Below, one piece after another: positions 10,177-20,196 of a stretch of DNA of 34,003 nucleotides. Position numbers and translations under genes: made by a program. Under the pieces are notes generated by a model, which saw only the letters and a list, made by a program, of their open reading frames with translations, searched no databases and was not told the DNA's origin. The stretch is from Candidatus Melainabacteria bacterium (GTDB lineage: Bacteria; Cyanobacteriota; Vampirovibrionia; Caenarcaniphilales; Caenarcanaceae), in assembly GCA_005110395.1 (NCBI GenBank), contig DUDU01000017.1:1-34003 (forward strand), in the 5' to 3' direction. How positions within the stretch are numbered: the stretch's first letter is position 1; each line of letters starts with the position of its first letter.

Positions 10177-10568
10177 TGGAAGCAAATTTGATGGGTGAAG
10201 TTTTTGCAACACAGAGTGAAAAGTCAAAGAAAGAAAATCGACCCTGGGGTAATTTTCAAATATTGGAAGATGAGAATCACTTTAAAGTAAAAAGAATTGA
10301 AATTGCGCCAAAACAAAGATTGAGCTACCAAAAGCATTTTAAGCGCGCTGAGCATTGGTTTGTTGTGAGTGGTTCGGCTCTAGTTACTTTAGAGGGGAAA
10401 GAGTTTCTTCTTCAAGAAGGCGATCACATCGATATTGCCACTGAAACAGCTCACCGAATCGAAAACATTGATGAAGAAAAAATATTGATTTTTATCGAAA
10501 TACAAACCGGTTCATATTTTGGAGAAGACGATATAGTCAGGCTTTCAGATGATTATGGTAGACAATAA
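10176..10568 (+). CDS. Cupin / mannose-6-phosphate isomerase type II-like protein
   Basis: RPWGNFQILEDENHFKVKRIEIAPKQRLSYQKHFKRAEHWFVVSGSALVTLEG; overlaps clpC stop (TAATG). ATG at 10191 is an alternative start. Confidence 0.85.
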   Translation: MEANLMGEVFATQSEKSKKENRPWGNFQILEDENHFKVKRIEIAPKQRLSYQKHFKRAEHWFVVSGSALVTLEGKEFLLQEGDHIDIATETAHRIENIDEEKILIFIEIQTGSYFGEDDIVRLSDDYGRQ

Positions 10569-10587
10569 TAAATTGATAAGAGCTTTT

Positions 10588-11487
10588 TCACAATTCTTTT
10601 GGCTTTAAATAAAATTGATTGTCTATTTTTTTGAATTTATCTTTTGCTGGTCCACTAATCAATTCATTAGAACCGATAAATAGAACTCCGCTCGGCAATA
10701 AGTTTTTCCAAATAGTTTCATATAAAGTTTCCTTAGTCTCTCGGCTGAAATAAATAATTACATTGCGAGAAATGATGAGATGAGGACTTTGCTCTTTCAT
10801 AATGCCTTTTCTTGGCAAGCCCAGAGTTAAATCATGTCGAATAAATTGAATTCTTTTCACCAACTCAGGATCAATTTGCATTGATTCTTGATTTGAACTT
10901 TCATCACTAATTGGTGAAAAAAAATGCTCATATTCATTTGGTAAAAACTTTAATTCTTGTGGAAAATATAAACCCTTTTGGGCTCTTTCTAAAATTAGTG
11001 AGTCATTGTCCAAGGCTATTAACTTAGCTTTATCCAATAAGCCCATTGAATTAAGTGTCAACGCAACTGAAAGTATTTCGGCACCAACTGAGCATCCTAG
11101 GCTCCAAATTACTAATTCATCGTATTCATGAAATTTCTGAAATAGTTCTGGCAATATTTTTTCTTTGAGTAATAAAAAACTTTCTTGATCTCGAAAGAAA
11201 TAAGAAAGATTAATTGAAAGACAATCCATTAAATCTTTGATGAGAATCTGATTAAAGCTTAACTCATCAATATATTCATCAATCCCGTTAATCTTGTTTT
11301 TTGTGAAATGATAGATTAGGCGACGCTGAAGAAAGTCATCTCTATAACCATTCAATTTAATTCCAGTAACTTTTTGAATTTTCTCTTTTAGCTTTTGAAA
11401 GTCCAATTCTCTGAACAACAAAAAATTTCCACCGAGAGGACCTTTCAACCTTTCTTTTTGATATTCAAAATTTGTTTTTTTTCTCAT
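10588..11487 (-). CDS. cheR: CheR-type chemotaxis methyltransferase
   Basis: Two-domain CheR layout; VIWSLGCSVGAEILSVALTL (SAM site), ISRNVIIYFSRETKETLYETIWKNLLPSGVLFIGSNE. Confidence 0.88.
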   Translation of the reverse strand: MRKKTNFEYQKERLKGPLGGNFLLFRELDFQKLKEKIQKVTGIKLNGYRDDFLQRRLIYHFTKNKINGIDEYIDELSFNQILIKDLMDCLSINLSYFFRDQESFLLLKEKILPELFQKFHEYDELVIWSLGCSVGAEILSVALTLNSMGLLDKAKLIALDNDSLILERAQKGLYFPQELKFLPNEYEHFFSPISDESSNQESMQIDPELVKRIQFIRHDLTLGLPRKGIMKEQSPHLIISRNVIIYFSRETKETLYETIWKNLLPSGVLFIGSNELISGPAKDKFKKIDNQFYLKPKEL

Positions 11488-11553
11488 ATCTATTTTCAGA
11501 AAGATTATTTGCTCATGTGAATGGACTAAGTATTAGCTGAAAAATTTATTTAA

Positions 11554-12120
11554 TTAAAGTAAAAGTTCTTGTGATTGTCCAATTTTTCTAACCAACATTT
11601 CACCACTCAAGGGATCGAAGGTAACAGTTCGTCCATGATCACCTCCTAAATCATTACTTACCAATTGAATATTAACTTTGAGCAATTCTTGTTTGATTGC
11701 CACAATATTTTTATATCCAATTAGAGGGAATCCCTTTTTAGTAGTACTTGAAGATTGATTAGAATCTAAAGTAGGCACACGAGAAAGTGCACCTTTAAAC
11801 ATTTGCGCTCCACCAGCTAGTTTTGCTTTTATTGAAATATCTTTTTGTCCAACTATCCTAAATATTTCATCAAGCAATATAGTTAGAGCCTCGTCTGCAT
11901 ATCGAGCATCTGGATATGGATGTAGATTTTTACCAGTCAAGCTTATATTTCTATTTGGCAAAACAACATGCGCCATTGCTCCAATCTTGTTTTCTAGAGA
12001 GTAAAGACAAAGCGCTACGCATGAGCCTAGGCAGGGTGAGACCAATGATTCTTCTTGTGAACGACTAACCGCCCATTGACCCATGTGAAGAGTAATTTGA
12101 GTTTTGGTTTGATTTTTCAT
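11554..12120 (-). CDS. cheD: Chemoreceptor glutamine deamidase CheD
   Basis: CLGSCVALCLYSLENKIGAMAHVVLPNR (catalytic Cys and His regions) and AKLAGGAQMF. Confidence 0.9.
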   Translation of the reverse strand: MKNQTKTQITLHMGQWAVSRSQEESLVSPCLGSCVALCLYSLENKIGAMAHVVLPNRNISLTGKNLHPYPDARYADEALTILLDEIFRIVGQKDISIKAKLAGGAQMFKGALSRVPTLDSNQSSSTTKKGFPLIGYKNIVAIKQELLKVNIQLVSNDLGGDHGRTVTFDPLSGEMLVRKIGQSQELLL

Positions 12121-12123
12121 TAT

Positions 12124-12861
12124 TCAAGCCTCTTCCCCTGAGTAAATCAACTTATTTAGTTTAGAAACCTTATTTGAAGCCAAAGTTTGAAAGATTTCTG
12201 AATTAGGATTGGCAATAAACCAAAAATCTAGGCTTGCAGTTTCTTTATTGGAGCCTTTATTTGAACTCTTAATTCCGTTTTCTTTACTCTTATTTTCAAG
12301 GCTCTCAGTGTTTTTTTGAATTGAAGATAAAGTGCTAAAGCAAGTCAGAACTAAATCGGTTTCTAAGCTCATTTGTGATGCAATGAAACTCAACACTGAT
12401 CCATACATATCATAAGTGTCTTCGGGAATGCTTAACCATGACTTGCTCTGCCCAGTGGAATCAATTTCAGAGAGCATATTCCCAGAAAAAATATTTGTCC
12501 ATTCTTGAATGACCGATCTTTCATCAATATACATATTGCAATTGCCATCAATAAAGCTCTTTTTTAGATATTCCACAAAAATTGAGATGTTTTCTGAGGA
12601 GCCTGTGAAGAGAAAAAAACCTTGTATAGAACCATCAATACTTTGAATAAAGCAATCATATGGATAATAAGATTTACCAGAAATGCCAATATCTTCTACT
12701 AATCTATCAGTTGGTATAAGTCTGATTTCGGTATTGGAATGTTCAAGTGGAAAGTTAATCAAACTACCCATCAAATCAGCAGTTCTATCTAGTCCTGACT
12801 TAGTCCAACTAGAAAAGGCATTTAGTATCGGTAATTGGCTATCTAAAGAATCGACTTGCAT
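12124..12861 (-). CDS. CheC/CheX-like protein (putative)
   Basis: DERSVIQEWTNIFSGNMLSEI resembles the ExxN-containing CheC/CheX/FliY motif; adjacent and co-oriented with cheD and cheR. Confidence 0.5.
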   Translation of the reverse strand: MQVDSLDSQLPILNAFSSWTKSGLDRTADLMGSLINFPLEHSNTEIRLIPTDRLVEDIGISGKSYYPYDCFIQSIDGSIQGFFLFTGSSENISIFVEYLKKSFIDGNCNMYIDERSVIQEWTNIFSGNMLSEIDSTGQSKSWLSIPEDTYDMYGSVLSFIASQMSLETDLVLTCFSTLSSIQKNTESLENKSKENGIKSSNKGSNKETASLDFWFIANPNSEIFQTLASNKVSKLNKLIYSGEEA

Positions 12862-13081
12862 AGCAGAAAGTCAAAAGCGTGAAACAAAATACTAATATTT
12901 ATATTCTTCGAACTGAGCTTCTTTAATCAGGGTAGCCCCTTTAAATCCATTTGAACTGCCATTAAACTTCAAAGTGAGTTTTTTGTGATTATAAAAACTT
13001 TCTCAATACAGCGTTGATTAGATTTATTCGTTAATATTTAATGATCTTTATATTTGAACGTTAATCTTTGAAATTAATTTA

Positions 13082-13858
13082 GTGTCTATCAAATTATTAT
13101 GGCCTAGTGGATCTCTTGAAGACTGTGAGCTTATTGTCTTCGATAAAGACGGCACTATTGTAGATTTTTATTCAGTATGGCTTAACATGGCCGCATCTAG
13201 AGCACAGTGGCTGGCAGACCGTTTATCATCTAATTCACACGAATTGTTTTCGTGGAGAAATCGTTTTCTCAGAGCGGCTGGAGTGGATCCTGAATCTGGA
13301 GATATAGACTTATCGGGCCCAATTGTTAATTTGAGTTTTGAAAATCAAAGTTATTGTTTGGCAACCCTTTTGCATACAAATATTCCCGACAAGTATTCAT
13401 GGCATAAAGCACTAGAACTTACCAATGAATCAGTAGAATGGGCGCTTTACCATAATGATCCTGCTTCGATGTCTGTTCCTATTCCAGGTGCATTTGAATT
13501 TATAAAAGCTTTGGGAAAAACAAAATTGGTGAAATTAGCTTTGATTACATCCGATTCAACCATTAATGCGGAAAGAACATTAGAGAGATTTGATGTAAAA
13601 GATTTATTTTCCGAAATTCAAGGGAGCGACATTCACCCTTCAAAGCCTTCCCCTAGAGCATTACTGAATGTATGTCAAAAGCTGGGTGTATCTCCTGAAA
13701 AGACTTTAGTGATTGGTGATGCTCCGAATGATATTCAAATGGCACTTGGCGCAAAAGCAAAAATTATTTGTATTGAAGGAATAGGCTCTAAAGAACAATT
13801 AATTTCTTTGGGCGCTAATAGTACTTTTTCGAATTGGTCTGAATTGAGCTTTGAGTAA
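13082..13858 (+). CDS. HAD-superfamily hydrolase (phosphoglycolate phosphatase-like)
   Basis: VFDKDGTIVDF motif I, ALITSD motif II, K in HPSKPSP, VIGDAPNDIQMALGA motif IV; GTG start. Confidence 0.85.
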   Translation: MSIKLLWPSGSLEDCELIVFDKDGTIVDFYSVWLNMAASRAQWLADRLSSNSHELFSWRNRFLRAAGVDPESGDIDLSGPIVNLSFENQSYCLATLLHTNIPDKYSWHKALELTNESVEWALYHNDPASMSVPIPGAFEFIKALGKTKLVKLALITSDSTINAERTLERFDVKDLFSEIQGSDIHPSKPSPRALLNVCQKLGVSPEKTLVIGDAPNDIQMALGAKAKIICIEGIGSKEQLISLGANSTFSNWSELSFE

Positions 13859-14129
13859 GTATTAAATACTCTTATCACTCAAAACTAGAAATTCATTTTA
13901 GATAAATTAGATCTTACTCCTCCTTTCATTGATAAGGTGAATTAAATTAAACAGGAAATTAGTTATAGAAATTGATTCTTTAGTTCAGAGCTGAATCAAG
14001 CCTATAACCTTTCAATTACTTATAGGATAATTTAAAGACATATTATTAATTAGAAAACTTAAGTCAAAAATAGAAAATAAGTCTCCGCAACAAAACCTCT
14101 TATTCAATACTCAGCTGCATACTCAAAAA

Positions 14130-14567
14130 ATGAATACTAACACTTCAGCATTGCAAATAACATTACGCTCTGATGGGGCCAGCAGGGGCAATCCAGGCTC
14201 AGCTTCAATTGGCTATGTCGTTTTGGATAACGCGGGTCATATACTTAAAAGTTTAGGTAAGCCAATTGGTATTAAAACCAATAATCAAGCTGAGTATTTG
14301 GCTTTAATAGAAGGACTAAAAGGAGCTCTGCAAATCCCCTTTGCAAGTATATTTATAGAAATTGATAGTGAATTGATAGTGAAACAAATCAAAGGTGAGT
14401 ATAGAGTAAAAGATTTATCTTTAAAAGAATTGTTTTTGCAAGTGGATTCGCTTTTATCTCAAGCCAAAGGTAAATGGCACATTAAGCATATAAGAAGAGC
14501 TTTTAATAAACAAGCCGATCAGTTGTGTAATTTAGCTTTAGATAAGAATCAAGAAGTTTCTCTGTGA
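14130..14567 (+). CDS. rnhA: Ribonuclease HI-family protein
   Basis: LRSDGASRGNPGSASIGYVV, NNQAEYLALIEGL, ELIVKQIKGEYRVK; RNase H catalytic motif pattern. Confidence 0.85.
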   Translation: MNTNTSALQITLRSDGASRGNPGSASIGYVVLDNAGHILKSLGKPIGIKTNNQAEYLALIEGLKGALQIPFASIFIEIDSELIVKQIKGEYRVKDLSLKELFLQVDSLLSQAKGKWHIKHIRRAFNKQADQLCNLALDKNQEVSL

Positions 14568-14787
14568 ATTTGGAAATTCTTTTGTTGCAAAGGTATTATG
14601 CAGAGATAAATGAGCAAAGTGCAACCAGTGCTTAATTGACTCAATAGGCGATATTATAAACTCTTTATTTTTGACACTTGATTCTGGAAAAACAGTAATT
14701 GCAAGAGAAAAATATTATCGCCAATTTACACAATTAAACACTAGTATCTGATTGATCTAATAATACTGACTGAAAAAGAGAAATTAG

Positions 14788-14943
14788 ATGTGCGAAAGAG
14801 AACAAATCAAAGAGCAGACATTTGAAATATACTCACGATCATTTGCGGAAGTACTATTAATTGATTTTGAAAAACAATCTAATAACTTCGTGAAAGTATT
14901 GCCTGTTCAAGATAGTTTAGAGAAATTCACAATAAGTAGATAA
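14788..14943 (+). CDS. Small 51-aa ORF (MCEREQIKEQTFEIYSRSFAEVLLIDFEKQSNNFVKVLPVQDSLEKFTISR), function unknown
   Basis: ATG 14788, TAA 14941-14943, below ORF-track cutoff; aaagag upstream; coding-like composition; overlaps convergently with the 3' end of the large STAND gene. Confidence 0.4.
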   Translation: MCEREQIKEQTFEIYSRSFAEVLLIDFEKQSNNFVKVLPVQDSLEKFTISR

Positions 14944-17900
14944 TTCATTCAATCTACTCTCTTTTAAATAATAAACAGCGTAAACATCCATAATTACTTG
15001 AGGTGATGCTTTCCATTTACTGGACAATACAAACCAAAGGATGTCCAAATTTTCAGAATCACAAAATTCTACAAGCTTTTTTGCATCCATTATTAATCCA
15101 TCAATGTCAAAGTTTTTAATAAAAGGATCAAAAGCTATTAATTGATTTGATGAATCATAAAACTCACCCTGGGTTAATCCTTGATACAGTCCTAGATTAT
15201 TGATAAGTAATTTATTAGGTAAATGAACAGAATATCTATTCTCAGAACAATCATGACCATCTTCAAAATAGTATTCAACTGTAGTTGGTAAGATTTTAAC
15301 TGTATCTCTTTCCTTATCAATCTCGAAATCCCTCCAATCAGGCATAGATAAGGTTGATCTCCAAAAAAACTCTTCATAAGTCTCTTGATAATGTAACTGG
15401 GAACTAAACCTATCTAAAGTAAATTTCTTGTTTTTGAAATAACTGAGTATTTTTTGTGTTTCATCTTTTTTTACAAAAATACTATTTATTAAATATGAAA
15501 CTCTTTTCTCGAAAGAAGGTGATAACAAATCATCTTGAATTATCGAATCACTCTTGAGCTTCTTCCACTCATAATATCCCTGCAAAAGGAAGTAGCTCTT
15601 TCCATTTTCATTTACCAAACTAATTAGCTTATCAGCAGGGAGAAAATCATTTTTATTAGGCCATAAATCATTACTTTCACTTCCAAACAATTGTTCTTCA
15701 GTGAAATTAGGTTTACACCAACTTGTTTTAATTATCTCCGCTTGGTTTTCAAAATGTTCAGGTAATTTTAAAGTGAAAGATGGATCAATATCTCGATCGC
15801 TCAATTGCCATGGGCCCTCATATACTTGATTTTCTTCCCATCCTTTAAAATGATAATTGTCAGATAAGTAAGCAAGAAATTCATAAAAGGCAATCCATTG
15901 ATATTTTTTGCCAATTCTTTCTATTTTTCTTGCTTCTCTACTATTTCCTTGATTTAATTCAGCATCAAAATACGCAAATTGCTCAGGAGTCCACCCTAGT
16001 TCAAATACTCTCTGCAATACCCATCTTGCCGCATAATCTCGATTAAATTCCCTTTCCGTAAATTCTTCTGATTCCTTATATTTTGTAGATTCCTTCAGCT
16101 TCTTATAGTTATTGAATTGTTCTACAGATAATAATTTTTCTAATTGTGAATATTCTCTATCATAAAAACTTTGAGCTTCCATAGAGGGAACAAAAACATG
16201 CTTATCAACCTGACCTGATGAATCATCTTCTTCAATCTTTGCAGGCTCAGAAAACTTTTCCTCACAGTATAGTTCACTAAAGAACATCGATTGAATCATC
16301 TCTATTTCAGCTTCATCAACTTTTTTGATTTGTGATTTTTGTTTATTGTTTAGGCTTTTGTCAAACTCATTTTGGAGTTTCTTTTTCTTATCTCTTGGCC
16401 TTTCTTCATTAATTGGACAATCCAAAAAATAGTGTGAGCATGAACTTAAAACATATTTGTAAAAATCCCCAGTCCATTCATTTTCTAGTGAAAGGAGTAC
16501 TCTCCCCAACGCTTTACTAATCCAATTATCTGTTTCTTTGAATCTTTCACTGTATTCCTTAAAAATACTTTCATCGGGTATGGATGGAAATTCACTTATA
16601 TAAGGTGGTTTGGTTTTAGTTTCATCAATATTGATATCTAGTTTTTTGTACACTGAGAACTCTATTATTCCCCTTAGATAGTCTCTCAGCAAAATATGTG
16701 GCTTTGGTTTTCTTTCTTGAAAATACTTTGAGTATATGAAATCTGCAATTTCTTTTAATGGTTCAAGCTTTTTGCTTCTTTGAGTTGCACCATAAATAGA
16801 TGCAAATAATCTTTCTTCTACATATACATCATTAACTGTTTCGAAGAGTTTTATTAATTGAAAAGCCATTTCTAAATCATTAATTAATAAAGTGGTTAAT
16901 GCTTTTGTAGCTTTATCCCGAACAAAGCGATTCGATGAAGTAAATGCCCATACAAGAATAATAGAAGTGAGAAGCTTAACTTCTCCATTGAGTTGAGGTA
17001 CTGAGTCTGCATTCCAAATCCAATCAATAAAGTCATTGAACCTATTACGATGAGTTGAATAGCCATAACCTTCATCATTACTTTGAATAAACATAGACCA
17101 ATACTCATCTCTGTTATTCATTGAAAGCAGGATAAGAAGATCATGCAGATACAAAGCATTAAATGGATGATTAGGTATAGTTGCTAATTGAAGTAAAGCT
17201 TTCAAAGCTGATTGACTGATGTTTTCATTAGTATTCTCAAGAATATTTTTCAACAATTTATGAGTGGCTTCTGTGATTGAAGACTGACTTCGCCAAATCA
17301 AGCTCTCACAAAAAGCTTCTATGAATTCAAGATCTATTGAATCGCCTGTTTCAAAAATTAATTCAATCAATTCACAGCCTGTTTCCTCTGGGAGAACTAT
17401 TGATAAAGCTTGTATTATTCGTCTATTGATAGCTCTCTCATCTCTAATAAAGCGATAACAATTTAAATAAAGCAGAGAGTCTTTTTGAAAACTCTCTTTC
17501 GGGTTTTGTTTGTTCAAGTATTTTTCTATAAGTTCTTTTACAACTAAATAATCTTGAAATCTTTGATAAGAAAATGTAATTTGGATTTCATTAACCCTAC
17601 TTGAATGAATCTTTCTCATTAGGCCTTCTTTAATCAGTTGCTCAAGATATTCAACAGATTTGTCACGAATGTGACTGTGAAGGGCGGAAACAATTGCTTC
17701 TTGCGCATTTTCTAAGGGAATATCATTTTTAGTTTCTTGAATAAATAGAGGCATTAAATTTTTTATAGCTCTATCAATGCAATTTATATGTTTGGGTATA
17801 TTTAATTTCTCTGCAATTTTTTCATTTATAGATAATAAATATTTTTGGAAAAGACTATGCAATCCATCTTTATTAGTAATAAAAGTTAGTTCTCCTTCAT

Positions 17901-19467
17901 TCTTCAAAGTTTGACAAGTGATATACAAAAATCCAGGATTATAAAACTCTGGATTGAATACTGGTATCTGTGGCATTGTTAATCCGAAGTGTCCACAGTA
18001 TGCTTTTAAAGCTTCTATTTGTTTACCTCGAAATCCTTTATGGAATTCATAAATCATTTCGTTTCGAGTATTTTGATTAATGATGCTTTCTTCTGTATCT
18101 CTTACACTAATTGCTATTGCTAAACTCGGATATTGCTTTATTTTTTGAATAATGTCCAAAAGCTGATTAGTCCATATTCTTGTATTAGAGGACTCATTAA
18201 TGGCATCAATCATAATTATCAATCTTTTATCTTGTGCTTCTGAAAAAGTCGCTAATGCCTGGAAGAATTCTCCTCTGCTAGTATTTTTTAAATCCAAGAA
18301 TTGAATTAATTGATCTACAGGATGAGATGCTTCTTGAAAGTGATCACCAAGAAAAAGTATCGTTGGTAAGCCTTGTTTGATTCTGTCATTTGCAATATCA
18401 CAGAACAAATGAGTTTTACCGATCATTGCCTCTCCCACTAATAGTAAGCATGGGTTCTCTACTAATTGTGCTTTAGACGAATCTAAAAATCGTTCAAAAT
18501 CATAAATTTTATGTCGAATAGAACTCAGGGAATTTCTTTTCTTATCTATTAGTCTTTGATCTTTAATATCTAAACCTTCTCTTTGCTTCCAATACTCATC
18601 TTCTAAGCGATTTATTTCTTGAATAATGAATCGAATTTTTTCTTTAATAGGAGTGAAGCTAACTGGTTGATTCTTTACTTTGTTATTTTCCCTCTCTGAT
18701 AATTGTTTGCTTTCGTCAATAATCTTTTCGAGAGACTCTGATAAATAATTGTCAGTAATTTTTGTAATGAAATCTTTCTCTTGAAGAATTGTTTTAATTA
18801 TTTTTCGAAACTCATTAAAAAATTTCCCTGTTAAACCTAATCCCTCAAAAATCTCTTTTATTTCAAGTTCTACATTCAACTCTTTGTGATATCTCTCACC
18901 TGCATTGCCTTCTGCATTTTTAATTGTCTGGGTAAGTTTTTCGAAGTTAATTTCAATCTCGCCGAACCAAAACTTTCTTCTTCCAACATGCTCCTCTTTA
19001 GAGAGAAAATCTTGAATTTCAGAGGCTCCCCATAAAACAAATTCAATATCTCTACCGTCTTGATTTTTTGCCCACTGTTTCCAGGATTCAATTTGGCGTA
19101 ACCATTGCTTATATTCGGATCCTTCAGTATTGCCATCTGGCAAGTTTTTGGGAATACAAACAAAATACTTTTTCAACTTTGGATGTTTCTTGAAAGCTGA
19201 TTCAAATGAATCTTGTATTTTTGCCCATTGATTGGAAGTTAAAGTGTGTTGAAAAAACTTAGCTTGCCAATGCCATTCAAAACCGTCAGCAGAAGCACAC
19301 TGACATTCTCTTCCTCCGTCCGGTGTGCCAAATCTTACAAAATTGTTGCATTGTTTCTCTTCGGAATAAACTCTTGCAAGTTGGCAAATCAACTCTTCAA
19401 AAGCATCATTCTGTGAGTGATTGCTACCAAATGATATTAAATTATTCCAATTGAGATTATCTGTCAT
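14917..19467 (-). CDS. Large STAND/P-loop NTPase with N-terminal Mrr-like (PD-(D/E)xK superfamily) nuclease-type domain; Avs-like anti-phage candidate
   Basis: N-terminus: FEELICQLARVY...FGTPDGGRECQCASADGFEWHWQAKFF (D..QxK). Walker A LLLVGEAMIGKTHL (~18409-18436), Walker B RLIIMIDAINES (~18188-18227), then about 1000 aa of helical/unknown sequence. Confidence 0.8.
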   Translation of the reverse strand: MTDNLNWNNLISFGSNHSQNDAFEELICQLARVYSEEKQCNNFVRFGTPDGGRECQCASADGFEWHWQAKFFQHTLTSNQWAKIQDSFESAFKKHPKLKKYFVCIPKNLPDGNTEGSEYKQWLRQIESWKQWAKNQDGRDIEFVLWGASEIQDFLSKEEHVGRRKFWFGEIEINFEKLTQTIKNAEGNAGERYHKELNVELEIKEIFEGLGLTGKFFNEFRKIIKTILQEKDFITKITDNYLSESLEKIIDESKQLSERENNKVKNQPVSFTPIKEKIRFIIQEINRLEDEYWKQREGLDIKDQRLIDKKRNSLSSIRHKIYDFERFLDSSKAQLVENPCLLLVGEAMIGKTHLFCDIANDRIKQGLPTILFLGDHFQEASHPVDQLIQFLDLKNTSRGEFFQALATFSEAQDKRLIIMIDAINESSNTRIWTNQLLDIIQKIKQYPSLAIAISVRDTEESIINQNTRNEMIYEFHKGFRGKQIEALKAYCGHFGLTMPQIPVFNPEFYNPGFLYITCQTLKNEGELTFITNKDGLHSLFQKYLLSINEKIAEKLNIPKHINCIDRAIKNLMPLFIQETKNDIPLENAQEAIVSALHSHIRDKSVEYLEQLIKEGLMRKIHSSRVNEIQITFSYQRFQDYLVVKELIEKYLNKQNPKESFQKDSLLYLNCYRFIRDERAINRRIIQALSIVLPEETGCELIELIFETGDSIDLEFIEAFCESLIWRSQSSITEATHKLLKNILENTNENISQSALKALLQLATIPNHPFNALYLHDLLILLSMNNRDEYWSMFIQSNDEGYGYSTHRNRFNDFIDWIWNADSVPQLNGEVKLLTSIILVWAFTSSNRFVRDKATKALTTLLINDLEMAFQLIKLFETVNDVYVEERLFASIYGATQRSKKLEPLKEIADFIYSKYFQERKPKPHILLRDYLRGIIEFSVYKKLDINIDETKTKPPYISEFPSIPDESIFKEYSERFKETDNWISKALGRVLLSLENEWTGDFYKYVLSSCSHYFLDCPINEERPRDKKKKLQNEFDKSLNNKQKSQIKKVDEAEIEMIQSMFFSELYCEEKFSEPAKIEEDDSSGQVDKHVFVPSMEAQSFYDREYSQLEKLLSVEQFNNYKKLKESTKYKESEEFTEREFNRDYAARWVLQRVFELGWTPEQFAYFDAELNQGNSREARKIERIGKKYQWIAFYEFLAYLSDNYHFKGWEENQVYEGPWQLSDRDIDPSFTLKLPEHFENQAEIIKTSWCKPNFTEEQLFGSESNDLWPNKNDFLPADKLISLVNENGKSYFLLQGYYEWKKLKSDSIIQDDLLSPSFEKRVSYLINSIFVKKDETQKILSYFKNKKFTLDRFSSQLHYQETYEEFFWRSTLSMPDWRDFEIDKERDTVKILPTTVEYYFEDGHDCSENRYSVHLPNKLLINNLGLYQGLTQGEFYDSSNQLIAFDPFIKNFDIDGLIMDAKKLVEFCDSENLDILWFVLSSKWKASPQVIMDVYAVYYLKESRLNELSTYCEFL

Positions 19468-20196
19468 CAGGATTATCTTATTAGTATCTGAATTCTATAA
19501 CTTTTCCTGAATGAGAGCAAAATCAACACGCAATACAACATTCCTTTTCATTTTGTAAATGCGTTTGCCAATTATTCTCTCTCAATCCCCAAACACACAT
19601 TAATCCGATCGCTAATAGTCATATTCACTGATTAGAGGTTGATGTAGGGGAACTTGTTTTTGTCTGCTATAGAGAAGATCACAGAACGCAGTAAACAATA
19701 CTTTTAAATGAGACATATCAAATAATAAAACGAATATTCTTGAATCCATTAATACGCCATAACGTCATAGTCAACTTCTTTATTCGAAGAGGTGCCACAA
19801 AATTTTCTTGTTAATAAAATGAAGCTTGATTTTTCTTTTTGCTAACCCTAGTACTGAAATAAGATCGATATATCATCTTCATCAATATTTTTCTAGAAAT
19901 GACTAGAATTGTTTATTAAATTCTGTCAGCATAAGTAATCCTTGGGATACAAAAAAATATAGAATTGCCAAAATTACAAATTCCAAATTGTTTTGAGGGT
20001 GCATTTACGGCATCTATGTATAACTCTATTCAACATGGATTTAGCTAAGGGCTTTTAATAAACAGTTTTTCATAAATTAATTTGATTTGAGATATTATTA
20101 ATTTCTAAGTAGCTTGCATGCAACATCTGTTTGGCATAGCTCACTGAATAACCATTTTATTAACTTAAGGTTGAATTCAGATTTAAAATTCTAACT

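Noticed and set aside
18876-19163. 95-aa ORF inside the STAND gene (also 15192-15377 and 16896-17108)
   Set aside because: Alternative-frame readings of a well-supported long ORF.
19740-19850. Minus-strand peptide ...SSNKEVDYDVMAY* considered as a small antitoxin-like remnant
   Set aside because: Too short, stop just upstream, no start codon or recognisable family; not separable from chance.
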